Shown here: positions 16,543-23,527 of the stretch, one piece after another | Numbering within the stretch: position 1 is the stretch's first letter | How the letters are laid out: each line of letters starts with the position of its first letter | Assembly: GCA_022510885.1 (NCBI GenBank) | Contig: JAFLSP010000001.1 | Coordinates: forward strand, 10,456-34,608 | Source: Treponema sp. | GTDB taxonomy: Bacteria > Spirochaetota > Spirochaetia > Treponematales > Treponemataceae | DNA: 24,153 bases | Direction: 5' to 3' | Position numbers and translations under genes: made by a program | Notes under the pieces: generated by a model | Database searches by the model: none | Told to the model about the DNA's origin: nothing | What the model saw: the letters and a program-made list of their open reading frames with translations, nothing else

Positions 16543-16632
16543 TTATTTGCTCTTATGGCGGTTACGTCGCAGCATCTTCTTCCGTTTGTGCGTCGCCATC
16601 TTCTGACGCTTTCGTTTCTTTCCGCAGGGCAC
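16543..16632 (-). CDS. Very small basic ribosomal-type protein (bS22/AURKAIP1-COX24-like)
   Basis: 29 residues, about half lysine and arginine: MPCGKKRKRQKMATHKRKKM followed by LRRNRHKSK. The KKRKRQKMATHKRKKMLRRNRH pattern matches the tiny 'AURKAIP1/COX24 domain' proteins found in several bacterial phyla, related to mycobacterial ribosomal protein bS22 (KRRKRMxKKKHRKLLRRTRxxRR). It probably binds the small ribosomal subunit; this is by resemblance. AAGGAG (16646-16641) is 8 nt before the GTG at 16632; an earlier in-frame GTG overlaps the Shine-Dalgarno and is rejected. A strong promoter lies 24 nt upstream and a terminator follows, so it forms its own high-output unit next to rpoZ. Confidence 0.85.
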   Translation of the reverse strand: MPCGKKRKRQKMATHKRKKMLRRNRHKSK

Positions 16633-16662
16633 GTTCGGCACTCCTTAGTAAAAATATGATTT

Positions 16663-16690
16663 ATTATAGCAGAAACCGCACTTTCGTCAA
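16663..16690 (-). promoter_or_regulatory. Strong sigma70 promoter for the small ribosomal protein gene
   Basis: Minus strand TTGACG (16690-16685), 16-nt spacer, TATAAT (16668-16663), with TGC directly before the -10 (extended -10). Transcription should start near 16656, about 24 nt before the GTG. It lies in the gap after rpoZ and would also carry dxs if the downstream terminator is read through. Confidence 0.85.
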
Positions 16691-16708
16691 GTGGCGTTCC
16701 GCCGTCCG

Positions 16709-16903
16709 CTACTGTTTTTCGATGCGGTACTGCACTTTTTCGTTGAACAGCTGGCTCGCCGCGAGCGAGACGACCTTTCCGTCGTTCGCCTCAATCGCCG
16801 GGTCCTCGATTTTTGACATCTGGAACGCGCGACGGCTGGACGCACACGTAATCTCATACACGTTCCCGGAAAATTTGACCAACGCCTCTAGGGGGAAAAT
16901 CAT
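16709..16903 (-). CDS. rpoZ: RNA polymerase omega subunit
   Basis: 64 residues. MIFPLEALVKFSGNVYEITC opens the protein, followed by ASSRRAFQ, IEDPAIEANDGKVVSLAASQ and a VQYRIE end; the CASSRRA-like helix and the GKVVSLA segment are the omega core that wraps the C-terminal tail of beta-prime. The start is the ATG at 16903, with GAGGTG 5 nt upstream; a preceding ATG (MRGDEM) overlaps that site. The longer open frame to 17077 runs through the promoter and is not coding. It is near the lower size limit for omega, as in spirochaete versions. Its own consensus promoter is 19 nt upstream. Confidence 0.85.
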   Translation of the reverse strand: MIFPLEALVKFSGNVYEITCASSRRAFQMSKIEDPAIEANDGKVVSLAASQLFNEKVQYRIEKQ

Positions 16904-16921
16904 CTCATCACCTCGCATGGC

Positions 16922-16951
16922 ATTATATATGAAACGAACGAAAGATGTCAA
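16922..16951 (-). promoter_or_regulatory. Consensus sigma70 promoter for rpoZ
   Basis: Minus strand TTGACA (16951-16946), 18-nt spacer, TATAAT (16927-16922); TATATA at 16-nt spacing overlaps it. Predicted start near 16915, about 12 nt before the ATG. Confidence 0.85.
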
Positions 16952-17594
16952 CCTGCCGGGTTTATGCGGCGCACACGGCATATCGCAGGCCCAGAAAAAA
17001 ATCCCGCAGTGGCATATACCAGCACCACGCAAAAAGCCCTGCATAATCGACGGCAAGATTTTTTTACCCGTAGCCAATGTGCCGCACCTATGCTATACTG
17101 TTCCGCAGGGAACGGGCATCCTTAAATGCATGATATGCATGACCGAAAGACCACATCATCCCCTCATGTTCCCTCATGCGCTCCACACACCCGCGCAAAT
17201 GCCCTCAGAACATCCGTACAAATGATATACACGCACCTGTACAGATGGCACACCCGGATACCGCCTATAGCAAACACCCAGATACAGCCTGCTCTCACAC
17301 CCGGATACACCCCATAGCAGACTCCCGAAAGCAACCCGTATCAGAGTCCCGAACACAGCCGGCGCCCGCTCCCGAACACAGGTCGCGCACGTTCACTGAT
17401 ACGGACTGCGCTCGCCGTCAAAAACAGCCTGTACCCGCTTCCGCAAGCCCCCTGCATTGCGGCGGAAACCCCGCCCCGTCACGGTGCGTTTTTTCATGCA
17501 GCGCCGCGGGACAAATCCCGCAGAAAGCATATTGACACAATACGAAAAAAGCGTTTTACTGTTTGCCCGCGTTTGGCAAAATCACCGTATCTTC
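16952..17594. other. Long non-coding gap between rpoZ and the TPR gene
   Basis: No frame here looks coding. It holds an extended -10-like TGCTATACT (17091-17099, +), a 24-bp degenerate tandem repeat (17251-17392), a weak hairpin followed by six T (17471-17493, +), a perfect 6-bp hairpin GCGGGA/TCCCGC with a CAAA loop (17505-17520), and a possible second promoter TTGACA-17-TTTACT (17532-17560, +) ahead of the main TPR-gene promoter. Confidence 0.6.
17251..17392. repeat. About 24-bp degenerate tandem repeat, six units
   Basis: Units start near 17251, 17275, 17298, 17322, 17346 and 17369 and open CACCCGGATAC, CACCCAGATAC, CACCCGGATAC, CTCCCGAAAGC, GTCCCGAACAC, CTCCCGAACAC. Lengths alternate 23 and 24 bp, so no reading frame is kept throughout, which argues against a protein repeat. 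Its sequence is unrelated to the 42-bp repeat at the left edge. Confidence 0.7.
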
Positions 17595-17622
17595 TTGACT
17601 AAAATCCGCGTTCTGATATAAT
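17595..17622 (+). promoter_or_regulatory. Strong sigma70 promoter for the TPR-greA operon
   Basis: TTGACT (17595-17600), 16-nt spacer, TATAAT (17617-17622). Transcription should start near 17629, about 8 nt before the ATG at 17637, and no Shine-Dalgarno lies between, so the message would have a minimal leader. Confidence 0.8.
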
Positions 17623-17636
17623 GGACTGTATACGCT

Positions 17637-18569
17637 ATGGGCTATCAGTCGGAAGAAGCATTGGCAGAGGCATACGTGCTGCTTGGGGCAGGCGACCCCG
17701 CAGGGGCGCGGCGCGTGCTGGCAGACGCGCTTCTGTACGACCTTGAGAATCGCGAGGCACTGTTCGCCGTGCGCTGTTGCTCCTTCTGGAGCGACTTCAC
17801 CGGCGTGTCAGAGGCGGAGGGGGGATTCGCGCGCGGCGAGGCGTTGGTCACGCACTGGAAGTCATTCGCGCGCGACATCGCTTGCCGCGAAGATGCCGTA
17901 GAACGCGCCGTATACGCCACGCAAAAAGGCGTGTTCGCGCGCGCGCTTGCCTGCTACGACGAGGTGGCGGGCAAAGGGAACGCGCAGCAGCAGGCGGAGA
18001 CGCTCCGCAAAATCGGACTGTGCCACAAGAAGCTGGGGAACTATGCCGATGCGTTCAGCTATCTGTCCGAGGCAAACCGGCTTCTGCCGCTCACCGCGCC
18101 GATTCTTGCGGAGATGGCGGACTGCTACGCGCTGTGCGGCGAGGAAAAAAACGCGCGGCTTCTGTTCCGCGAGGCTTTCTTCCGCGACGCGCAGGCAGTT
18201 GACCTCGACTTCCTTGACAGCGAGCTCATCTGCTGCCTCATCCGGCAGGTGCGGGACAAGGGCTACGCGGACGCGGCGCTGCACGAATGGATTCCCGTGT
18301 ACGGCGTGGTGTACGGCGTGTTCACCGCAAAGCGCAAGCTCAAGGCGTCGGAGGTCGGCAGCCTCAAGCAGGACATCTACGCCAAGGAGAACGAGCGCTG
18401 CGACCCGTCGAGCGACCTGTCGGTGCTCACGCCCCGGCTGCTGAACCTGTATTTCTGGCTGATTGACCACTACCTCCAGACGGAGGGCGGCAGGAACAGG
18501 ACCGGAGAGATACTGCTCAAGATAAAGATGGTGGACAGGAACATTCACGACCTGTACAACGTAAGATAG
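17637..18569 (+). CDS. TPR-repeat protein upstream of giant GreA
   Basis: 310 residues, no signal peptide or membrane segment, so cytoplasmic. Residues 5-60 (EEALAEAYVLLGAGDPAGARRVLADALLYD) and about 115-185 (AETLRKIGLCHKKLGNYADAF, then APILAEMADCYALCGEEKNARLLFREAFF) have the helix-turn-helix spacing of tetratricopeptide repeats. The C-terminal part (LLNLYFWLIDHYLQTEGGRNRTGEILLKIKMVDRNIHDLY) is a non-repeat helical region. TPR proteins are scaffolds; the partner is not shown. It sits 15 nt before greA under the same promoter, so a role tied to that factor or to RNA polymerase is possible but unproved. No Shine-Dalgarno precedes the ATG. Confidence 0.8.
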   Translation: MGYQSEEALAEAYVLLGAGDPAGARRVLADALLYDLENREALFAVRCCSFWSDFTGVSEAEGGFARGEALVTHWKSFARDIACREDAVERAVYATQKGVFARALACYDEVAGKGNAQQQAETLRKIGLCHKKLGNYADAFSYLSEANRLLPLTAPILAEMADCYALCGEEKNARLLFREAFFRDAQAVDLDFLDSELICCLIRQVRDKGYADAALHEWIPVYGVVYGVFTAKRKLKASEVGSLKQDIYAKENERCDPSSDLSVLTPRLLNLYFWLIDHYLQTEGGRNRTGEILLKIKMVDRNIHDLYNVR

Positions 18570-18584
18570 GCGATAGGAGATTTT

Positions 18585-21284
18585 ATGTCGGAACTCGCAA
18601 CGAAAGTTCAGGAGATGCTCAAGGAAGAGACGTGGACACGCGCCACAATCAGCAACTACACGAAGAACAACCTGATTGAGCTGGCGGCCCTCGTCGAGCA
18701 GGCGGTCAGAGAGGATGCCGTCGATGAGATAAAGGCAATCTGCGACGAGCAGCTGGCGGGCAACCGGGACAGCATCATCGCGCTGTACCTGTCGGGGATG
18801 CTCGGCCTCAAGAAGGGCACGCTGGACACCTCCGCGCTTGAGACGCTCGTGGACATCTTCCAGAAGAACCACAAGGAGAACGTGGTCGTCTACCTGTGCG
18901 AGTCCATCCTTGAGGACGACGCGACGAACAAATTCGCGCTGCGCACGCTGGCGACCCGCTACCGCGAGGACAAGAGCGACAAGGTGTGGGACATCTACGA
19001 GCGGCTCGTCAAAATCGACTTCGAGGAAGCGGACGCGGCAAAGCTGCTCGGCGACCACTACGAGCAGGACGACAAAGACGCGGCAATCGATTATTACAAG
19101 AAAGCCCTGCTCCGCTACGTGAACGCAAAAAGCTATATCGCCGTAAGCGAGGTATGGAAGAAACTGGTCTCGCTCATCCCGGAGGAAATCGACTTCTTCA
19201 TGCTCGTGCAGCGCAAGATAGCCAAGACCATCAGCGCGGACAAGAGCGCGCTCCTCTTGCAGGACCTCTACGCCTGGTACAAAGACACCAAAAGCTGGGA
19301 CACCGCCATCGACATTCTCAAGCTCATCCTTTCGATTGACCCCAAGGACGGCTGGGCGCGGCGCGAACTGGTGGACTGCTACACGGGCAAGTACGCCGAC
19401 CACAGCAACGTGAAAGAGTACATCCGCTCGTCGAACCTCGCGCAGAGTTTCCGCAACGTGTTCGAGGCAATCAACGACTTCGAGAAGCATATCGCGTTCG
19501 ACGTGCGGCACTTCGTGTTCCACCGCACCTGGCACGTGGGCGTCATCCGCAAGGTGGAGAACGACACGCTCACGATTAACTTCGGCAAGAAGAGCGGCGT
19601 GCGCGAAATGTCGCTCAAAATGGCGGTGGACGCGCTTCAGCCGCTCGCCGACGACCACATCTGGGTGCTCAAGGCGACGAAATCAAAAGAAGAGCTTGCA
19701 AAACAGGTCAAGGCGGACAAGGCGTGGGCGCTGCGGACGATTATCCGGAGTTTCGGCGGCAGCTGCGACTTCAAGCGCATCAAGGCGGAGCTCGTGCCCG
19801 CAATCCTCACGCAGGGCGAGTGGACGGGATGGAACAGCGCGGCAAAGAAAATCCTTGAGACCGACGCGACGTTCGGCGTGAACCCCAACGACATCAACCA
19901 GTACATCGTGCGCGACCGCGAAATCACCACGGAGGAGAAGCTGAACAGCGAATTCAAGGCGCAGAAAAAATTCTTCGAGCGCATCGACATCCTCATGCGC
20001 TACCTGAACGACGAGACGGCCGAAAAGGAAAGCGACCTGTTTGCCGATATGTTCAGTTACTTCACGGGCTACGTCAAGTCCTTCTCCACCACGAACGATG
20101 CGAACGAGCAAGTGGTCGCCTCCTACTTCGTCGTCCAGAAGGTGGGCGCGCGCTGCCCCAGCCTTGCGGTTCCTGCGAAATACAGTTTCGACAAGCTGTA
20201 CCGCCGCATCAAAAATCCGCGTGCCATGTACGGCGAACTGAAAGACACCAAAAACACCACGCTGCGCATGGACTACCTGACCGCCATCAAGCTGCTGCCG
20301 GACTGGGTTGACCAATACGTGATGCTCTTCCCCGCCGTGCTGGAGAAACGGATGCTCGACACGCTCATCAAGGCGGGCGAGACCGAGAAGGTGCAGAAAC
20401 TGGCCGTGACGGCATTCGACGATTTCCGCGGCTACCGTGACGCAATCATCTATTTCTTCGAGTTCTGCCGCAATGAAGACTGGTTCGCGCAGGCGGGCAT
20501 CCCGTACCAGAAGCAACTTATCGCGCTGCTGAACATCATCGCCCACGCCTACCGCGAAATCAACAGTCACGTGGACACCACGGAGAACCGCAAGGTTATC
20601 CGCAACGCGGAGCGGCTCCTGTTCGACAGCAATGCACTGCTCACCTATATGCTTGACAGCGACGAGACGACGATGAGCCACCTGTACACGCTCGTGGACG
20701 ACATCGCCGACCTTGACGGCAGCATCAAGGCACAGCTGCGCAACAAGATTCTGGAAAAATACCCGGACTACAAGTTCCACAAGACCGAGGAGAAGTCCGC
20801 CGCGCCCAAGGGAATGCTTGTCACGGCGAAAAAACTCAAGGAAAAGCAGGACGAGGAGACGGATTTGCAGACGGTGCAGATTCCGCAGAACGCGCAGGAA
20901 GTCTCCGAGGCTCGCGCAAAGGGCGACTTGAAAGAGAATGCCGAGTACCAGGCGGCAAAAGAGCATCAGCACTACCTGAACAAGAAACTCTCGCAGCTGC
21001 AAGGCGAGCTTGCCCGCGCGGTCATCTTTGACCCCACGACGGCAACCACGTCGTATGTCTCCTTCGGTACGGTGGTCACGCTTGCGAACAAGGACACGGG
21101 GGCAGACGAGACGTACACGATTCTCGGTCCGTGGGAGTCGGATACCGACAACAACGTTATCTCCTATATGTCGCCGTTCGGGAACGAACTGCTTGACCAC
21201 AAAGTGGGTGACGACCTTGACTTTGAGATTAACGGGCACGCCTATCGCTTTACCGTCAAGGCGATAGCGCTCGCAAAACTCTAG
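18585..21284 (+). CDS. greA: Giant transcription elongation factor GreA with long N-terminal helical domain
   Basis: 899 residues, against about 158 for ordinary GreA. Residues about 745-899 are the GreA module: the coiled-coil tip EARAKGDLKENAEYQAAKE carries D781 and E784, equivalent to the acidic pair that is placed in the polymerase secondary channel to stimulate cleavage of backtracked RNA, and the C-terminal FKBP-like domain follows (GTVVTL, YTILGPWESD, YMSPFGNELL). Residues 1-740 are almost wholly helical, with TPR/HAT-like pairs in the first 300 (AAKLLGDHYEQDDKDAAIDYY, WDTAIDILKLILSIDP) and a small beta insert near 318-340 (WHVGVIRKVENDTLTINFG). Spirochaetes are known to carry such long GreA. 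AGGAG is 5 nt before the ATG. The catalytic residues are intact, so cleavage stimulation should be retained. Confidence 0.93.
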   Translation: MSELATKVQEMLKEETWTRATISNYTKNNLIELAALVEQAVREDAVDEIKAICDEQLAGNRDSIIALYLSGMLGLKKGTLDTSALETLVDIFQKNHKENVVVYLCESILEDDATNKFALRTLATRYREDKSDKVWDIYERLVKIDFEEADAAKLLGDHYEQDDKDAAIDYYKKALLRYVNAKSYIAVSEVWKKLVSLIPEEIDFFMLVQRKIAKTISADKSALLLQDLYAWYKDTKSWDTAIDILKLILSIDPKDGWARRELVDCYTGKYADHSNVKEYIRSSNLAQSFRNVFEAINDFEKHIAFDVRHFVFHRTWHVGVIRKVENDTLTINFGKKSGVREMSLKMAVDALQPLADDHIWVLKATKSKEELAKQVKADKAWALRTIIRSFGGSCDFKRIKAELVPAILTQGEWTGWNSAAKKILETDATFGVNPNDINQYIVRDREITTEEKLNSEFKAQKKFFERIDILMRYLNDETAEKESDLFADMFSYFTGYVKSFSTTNDANEQVVASYFVVQKVGARCPSLAVPAKYSFDKLYRRIKNPRAMYGELKDTKNTTLRMDYLTAIKLLPDWVDQYVMLFPAVLEKRMLDTLIKAGETEKVQKLAVTAFDDFRGYRDAIIYFFEFCRNEDWFAQAGIPYQKQLIALLNIIAHAYREINSHVDTTENRKVIRNAERLLFDSNALLTYMLDSDETTMSHLYTLVDDIADLDGSIKAQLRNKILEKYPDYKFHKTEEKSAAPKGMLVTAKKLKEKQDEETDLQTVQIPQNAQEVSEARAKGDLKENAEYQAAKEHQHYLNKKLSQLQGELARAVIFDPTTATTSYVSFGTVVTLANKDTGADETYTILGPWESDTDNNVISYMSPFGNELLDHKVGDDLDFEINGHAYRFTVKAIALAKL

Positions 21285-21299
21285 CGAGCGCGAAACACG

Positions 21300-21326
21300 A
21301 AAGCCCCGCATTCAGCGGGGCTTTTT
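21300..21326 (+). terminator. Intrinsic terminator of the TPR-greA operon
   Basis: Stem AAAGCCCCGC / GCGGGGCTTT with a 5-nt loop ATTCA, followed by TTTTT. It lies between convergent greA and xthA and its 3' end touches the xthA stop codon. On the minus strand the same stem is followed by only TTT, so it would serve xthA weakly. Confidence 0.93.
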
Positions 21327-22163
21327 CTATGCATCCACGATGATTTGCACGGGGCAGTGGTCGGAGCCGAAGACATCGGCAAGGATGCGCGTGGAAGTAA
21401 CCCTCGGCGCAAGCGCGTCGTTCACGCAGGTATAGTCAATGCGCCACCCAATGTTCTTCTCGCGAGCGTGAGAACGGTAGCTCCACCAGGTGTACAGGCT
21501 CGGCTCGGGATGCTGCGCGCGGAACACATCGGCATAACCGTTTGCGGTGAAAAAATCCATCCAGGCGCGCTCCTCGGGCAAGTAGCCGGCGTTGCCCTCA
21601 TTGGACTTGGGATTCGCCAGGTCAATCGGACGGTGGGCAATGTTGTAGTCGCCGCAGAGCACCACGTCATATCCGTCTGCCACGCGCGCGTTCAGATACC
21701 CGAACATCGCCGCGCAGAAGCCCAGTTTGTAGTCAAGCCGCAATCCCGGTCCCTGGCTGTTGGGAAAATACGCGCTGATGACGATGCGCTTCCCGAAATA
21801 GGCGGCAGTCACCCTGCCCTCGTCGTCGTACAGCGGGTCGCCGAGCGTCTCAACCTTGTCGGGCGCGACGCGGGAGTAGATTGCCGTTCCTGAATAGCCC
21901 GCTTTCCTCGCCGACGACCAGCAGGAACGGTAGGCCGCAGAGTCGTCATCCACCGCCACCGGGGATGCGGCGTCCTTCTCCGGAACAGGGAACAGGACGT
22001 TCTCCACGCTTCCCGGTGCGAGCAGACGCTGCGAGAGCTGCGACGGATGCGCCTTGGTCTCCTGCACGCACACCACGTCGGCATCGCAATGCAGGAGCCA
22101 GTCCGCAAATCCTTTCTTTTCCACGGCACGGATGCCGTTCACGTTCCACGAGATGATGTTCAT
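21327..22163 (-). CDS. xthA: Exodeoxyribonuclease III
   Basis: 278 residues. MNIISWNVNGIRA, VCVQETKA with the metal-binding glutamate, ISAYFPNSQ, CGDYNIAH with the catalytic aspartate and asparagine, WRIDYTCVN and the closing GSDHCPVQI are the full set of the ExoIII/AP-endonuclease fold. It cuts at abasic sites, so it acts after the uracil-DNA glycosylase encoded elsewhere in this window. The ATG at 22163 is the family start; the longer upstream frame is antisense of the LRR gene. The start overlaps the LRR gene stop as ATGA, so it is probably translated by coupling. Confidence 0.96.
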   Translation of the reverse strand: MNIISWNVNGIRAVEKKGFADWLLHCDADVVCVQETKAHPSQLSQRLLAPGSVENVLFPVPEKDAASPVAVDDDSAAYRSCWSSARKAGYSGTAIYSRVAPDKVETLGDPLYDDEGRVTAAYFGKRIVISAYFPNSQGPGLRLDYKLGFCAAMFGYLNARVADGYDVVLCGDYNIAHRPIDLANPKSNEGNAGYLPEERAWMDFFTANGYADVFRAQHPEPSLYTWWSYRSHAREKNIGWRIDYTCVNDALAPRVTSTRILADVFGSDHCPVQIIVDA

Positions 22164-22774
22164 ACGCCCATGGTAGCGCAAAGGCGCGCTTTCGTCAGCA
22201 CGGCGGAATGATACGCACCGTCCGCGCGGACAAATTTCAGCGGGTTTTCCGCGGGATACGCCAAGTCCGTCACGTCCGCACCGGCACACTGCCAGCCCGC
22301 AGGGTCGTCGAACGCCAGGTGATACAGGCGCGTGCAACCGCTGAACGCCGTCATGCCGATTTCCTGCACGCTGCCCGGTATCGTCACGCTCATAAGTGAC
22401 GTGCAGTCCATAAACGCGCCCGGGCTGATTGACGCAAGGTTGCCCGGAAAGTGGATGGCGGCAAGCTGTCGGTTGCCCGCGAATGGCGTGCCGGACACGT
22501 GCGAGCATTCGGTGACGGCGGATAGGTCGAGCGAGACGAGCGCACTGCACTCGCGGATGGCATCGCTGATGCGGCGCACCGTCTTGTCGCCGACCGTGCC
22601 GCTCGCCACGACGGCGACCTCGCTTCCCGGCGGCAGCAAGCGGAGCGCGGTGGGGAAATCGGAAGCATACAGCACGCTGACGCCGTTTGACAGCTGCACG
22701 GTCCTCCCCACATTCACGTCGTCGGGCCAGTCATGGAAAAACTCAATCGCAAGCCGAGAATACCTTCTTCGCAT
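22160..22774 (-). CDS. Small BspA-type leucine-rich-repeat protein without signal peptide
   Basis: 204 residues. Residues about 65-165 hold three to four LRR_5 (BspA/TpLRR) repeats, seen in CSALVSLDLSAVTECSHVSG, NRQLAAIHFPGNLASISPGA, CTSLMSVTIPGSVQEIGMTA and CTRLYHLAF. These repeats are abundant in treponemes and often occur in surface proteins, but here the N-terminus (MRRRYSRLAIEFFHDWPDD) has no hydrophobic core, so it is predicted to be cytoplasmic. GGAGGTGG lies 6 nt before the ATG at 22774, which fixes the start. It precedes and overlaps xthA. Function unknown. Confidence 0.75.
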   Translation of the reverse strand: MRRRYSRLAIEFFHDWPDDVNVGRTVQLSNGVSVLYASDFPTALRLLPPGSEVAVVASGTVGDKTVRRISDAIRECSALVSLDLSAVTECSHVSGTPFAGNRQLAAIHFPGNLASISPGAFMDCTSLMSVTIPGSVQEIGMTAFSGCTRLYHLAFDDPAGWQCAGADVTDLAYPAENPLKFVRADGAYHSAVLTKARLCATMGV

Positions 22775-22805
22775 AGAAGACCACCTCCGTTCCGTCGTCG
22801 CATCC

Positions 22806-22814
22806 AGTATACCA
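22806..22814 (-). promoter_or_regulatory. Possible extended -10 promoter for LRR-xthA
   Basis: Minus strand TGG followed by TATACT (22811-22806). No good -35 lies 16-18 nt upstream. It is in the 69-nt gap after cbiC and about 31 nt before the LRR start. Confidence 0.4.
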
Positions 22815-22843
22815 CGAAACGGGGCAACGCGCCACAAAAAAAA

Positions 22844-23527
22844 TCACCCGCAGTACAACAGCGCGTTCACGATGGCGGCGGCGACCGACGAGCCGCCCTT
22901 GCGCCCGCGCGCGACGATGGACGGCATGCCGCTGCGCAGAATCAGCTCCTTCGCGGCGACCACGTTCACGAATCCCACCGGAACGCCCACCACGAATGCG
23001 GGCGAGAACAGCCGCGCATCATGCAGCTGCCGGAGCCGAACCAGCGCCGTAGGCGCATTGCCGCAGACGAACAGCACGGGTCGCCCATTGCCCGCAAAAA
23101 ACCGCGCCGCCTTGTCCACGGCACACGCCGCGCGGGTCAGCCCGCTCTCCCGACTTGCGGCGGCAACGTCCTCGTCCGCCATGAAGCAGTGCGTCTCAAT
23201 GCCGAGCCGCGCGCACGCGCGCGCGCTGATGCCCGCGCGCGCCATGTTCGTATCGGTCACGATGAGCGGCCGGCGGGAAAGCACGTCCTGCGCGACGGCA
23301 AGCGCGTCGGGAGAAAAGACGAGGTTTTCTGCGTAGTCAAAGTCCGCGCTCGCGTGAATGGCGCGAAAGACGACAGGTCGCCGGTCCTCGGGAATCTCCG
23401 CGCCCCGCGCGGCAAGCTCGGCGGCAATCGTCCTGAAACTCTCGGCTTCGATGTCATGCGGCACGCAGGGAATGACCGAAGGATACTGCGGGAGCGCGGA
23501 TGCGGGAAACAATTCGAGCGCGCTCAA
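22844..23527 (-). CDS. cbiC: Precorrin-8X / cobalt-precorrin-8 methylmutase
   Basis: 227 residues. FRAIHASADFDY carries the catalytic histidine H58; VTDTNMARAGIS, NAPTALVRL and the end PVGFVNVVAAKE with ARGRKGGSSVAAAIVNALL are the conserved family blocks. The enzyme moves a methyl group from C-11 to C-12 to make (cobalt-)hydrogenobyrinate in corrin synthesis. The start is TTG, overlapping the cobO stop as TTGA; GGTGG lies only about 4 nt before it, so initiation probably depends on coupling. Whether the aerobic (cobH) or anaerobic (cbiC) name is right cannot be decided here; an anaerobic route is likelier for a spirochaete. A run of eight T follows the stop codon but no convincing stem precedes it. 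Confidence 0.93.
   Translation of the reverse strand: MSALELFPASALPQYPSVIPCVPHDIEAESFRTIAAELAARGAEIPEDRRPVVFRAIHASADFDYAENLVFSPDALAVAQDVLSRRPLIVTDTNMARAGISARACARLGIETHCFMADEDVAAASRESGLTRAACAVDKAARFFAGNGRPVLFVCGNAPTALVRLRQLHDARLFSPAFVVGVPVGFVNVVAAKELILRSGMPSIVARGRKGGSSVAAAIVNALLYCG

Noticed and set aside
16709..17077. 122-residue version of rpoZ
   Set aside because: The extra N-terminus runs through a consensus promoter and has no omega similarity; the ATG at 16903 has its own Shine-Dalgarno.
17126..17142. ATGCAT...ATGCAT repeat as an operator
   Set aside because: Two self-complementary hexamers three bases apart may be chance; no promoter is positioned to use them.
17126..17535. Short plus-strand and minus-strand frames over the 24-bp repeat
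   Set aside because: Pro/Thr/Arg-rich low-complexity frames in which the repeat slips between 23 and 24 bp; no ribosome-binding site.
17862..19658. 598-residue minus-strand open frame across the TPR gene and greA
   Set aside because: It is antisense to two well-supported genes, shows no recognisable domain, and is rich in Val, Arg and Leu as expected from the complement of GC-rich Glu, Lys and Asp codons.
19683..21311. 542-residue minus-strand open frame under greA
   Set aside because: Same antisense effect; the greA terminator and intact GreA motif show that the plus strand is coding.
22836..22846. Eight-T run after the cbiC stop as a terminator
   Set aside because: No stem of more than three pairs precedes it in either reading.
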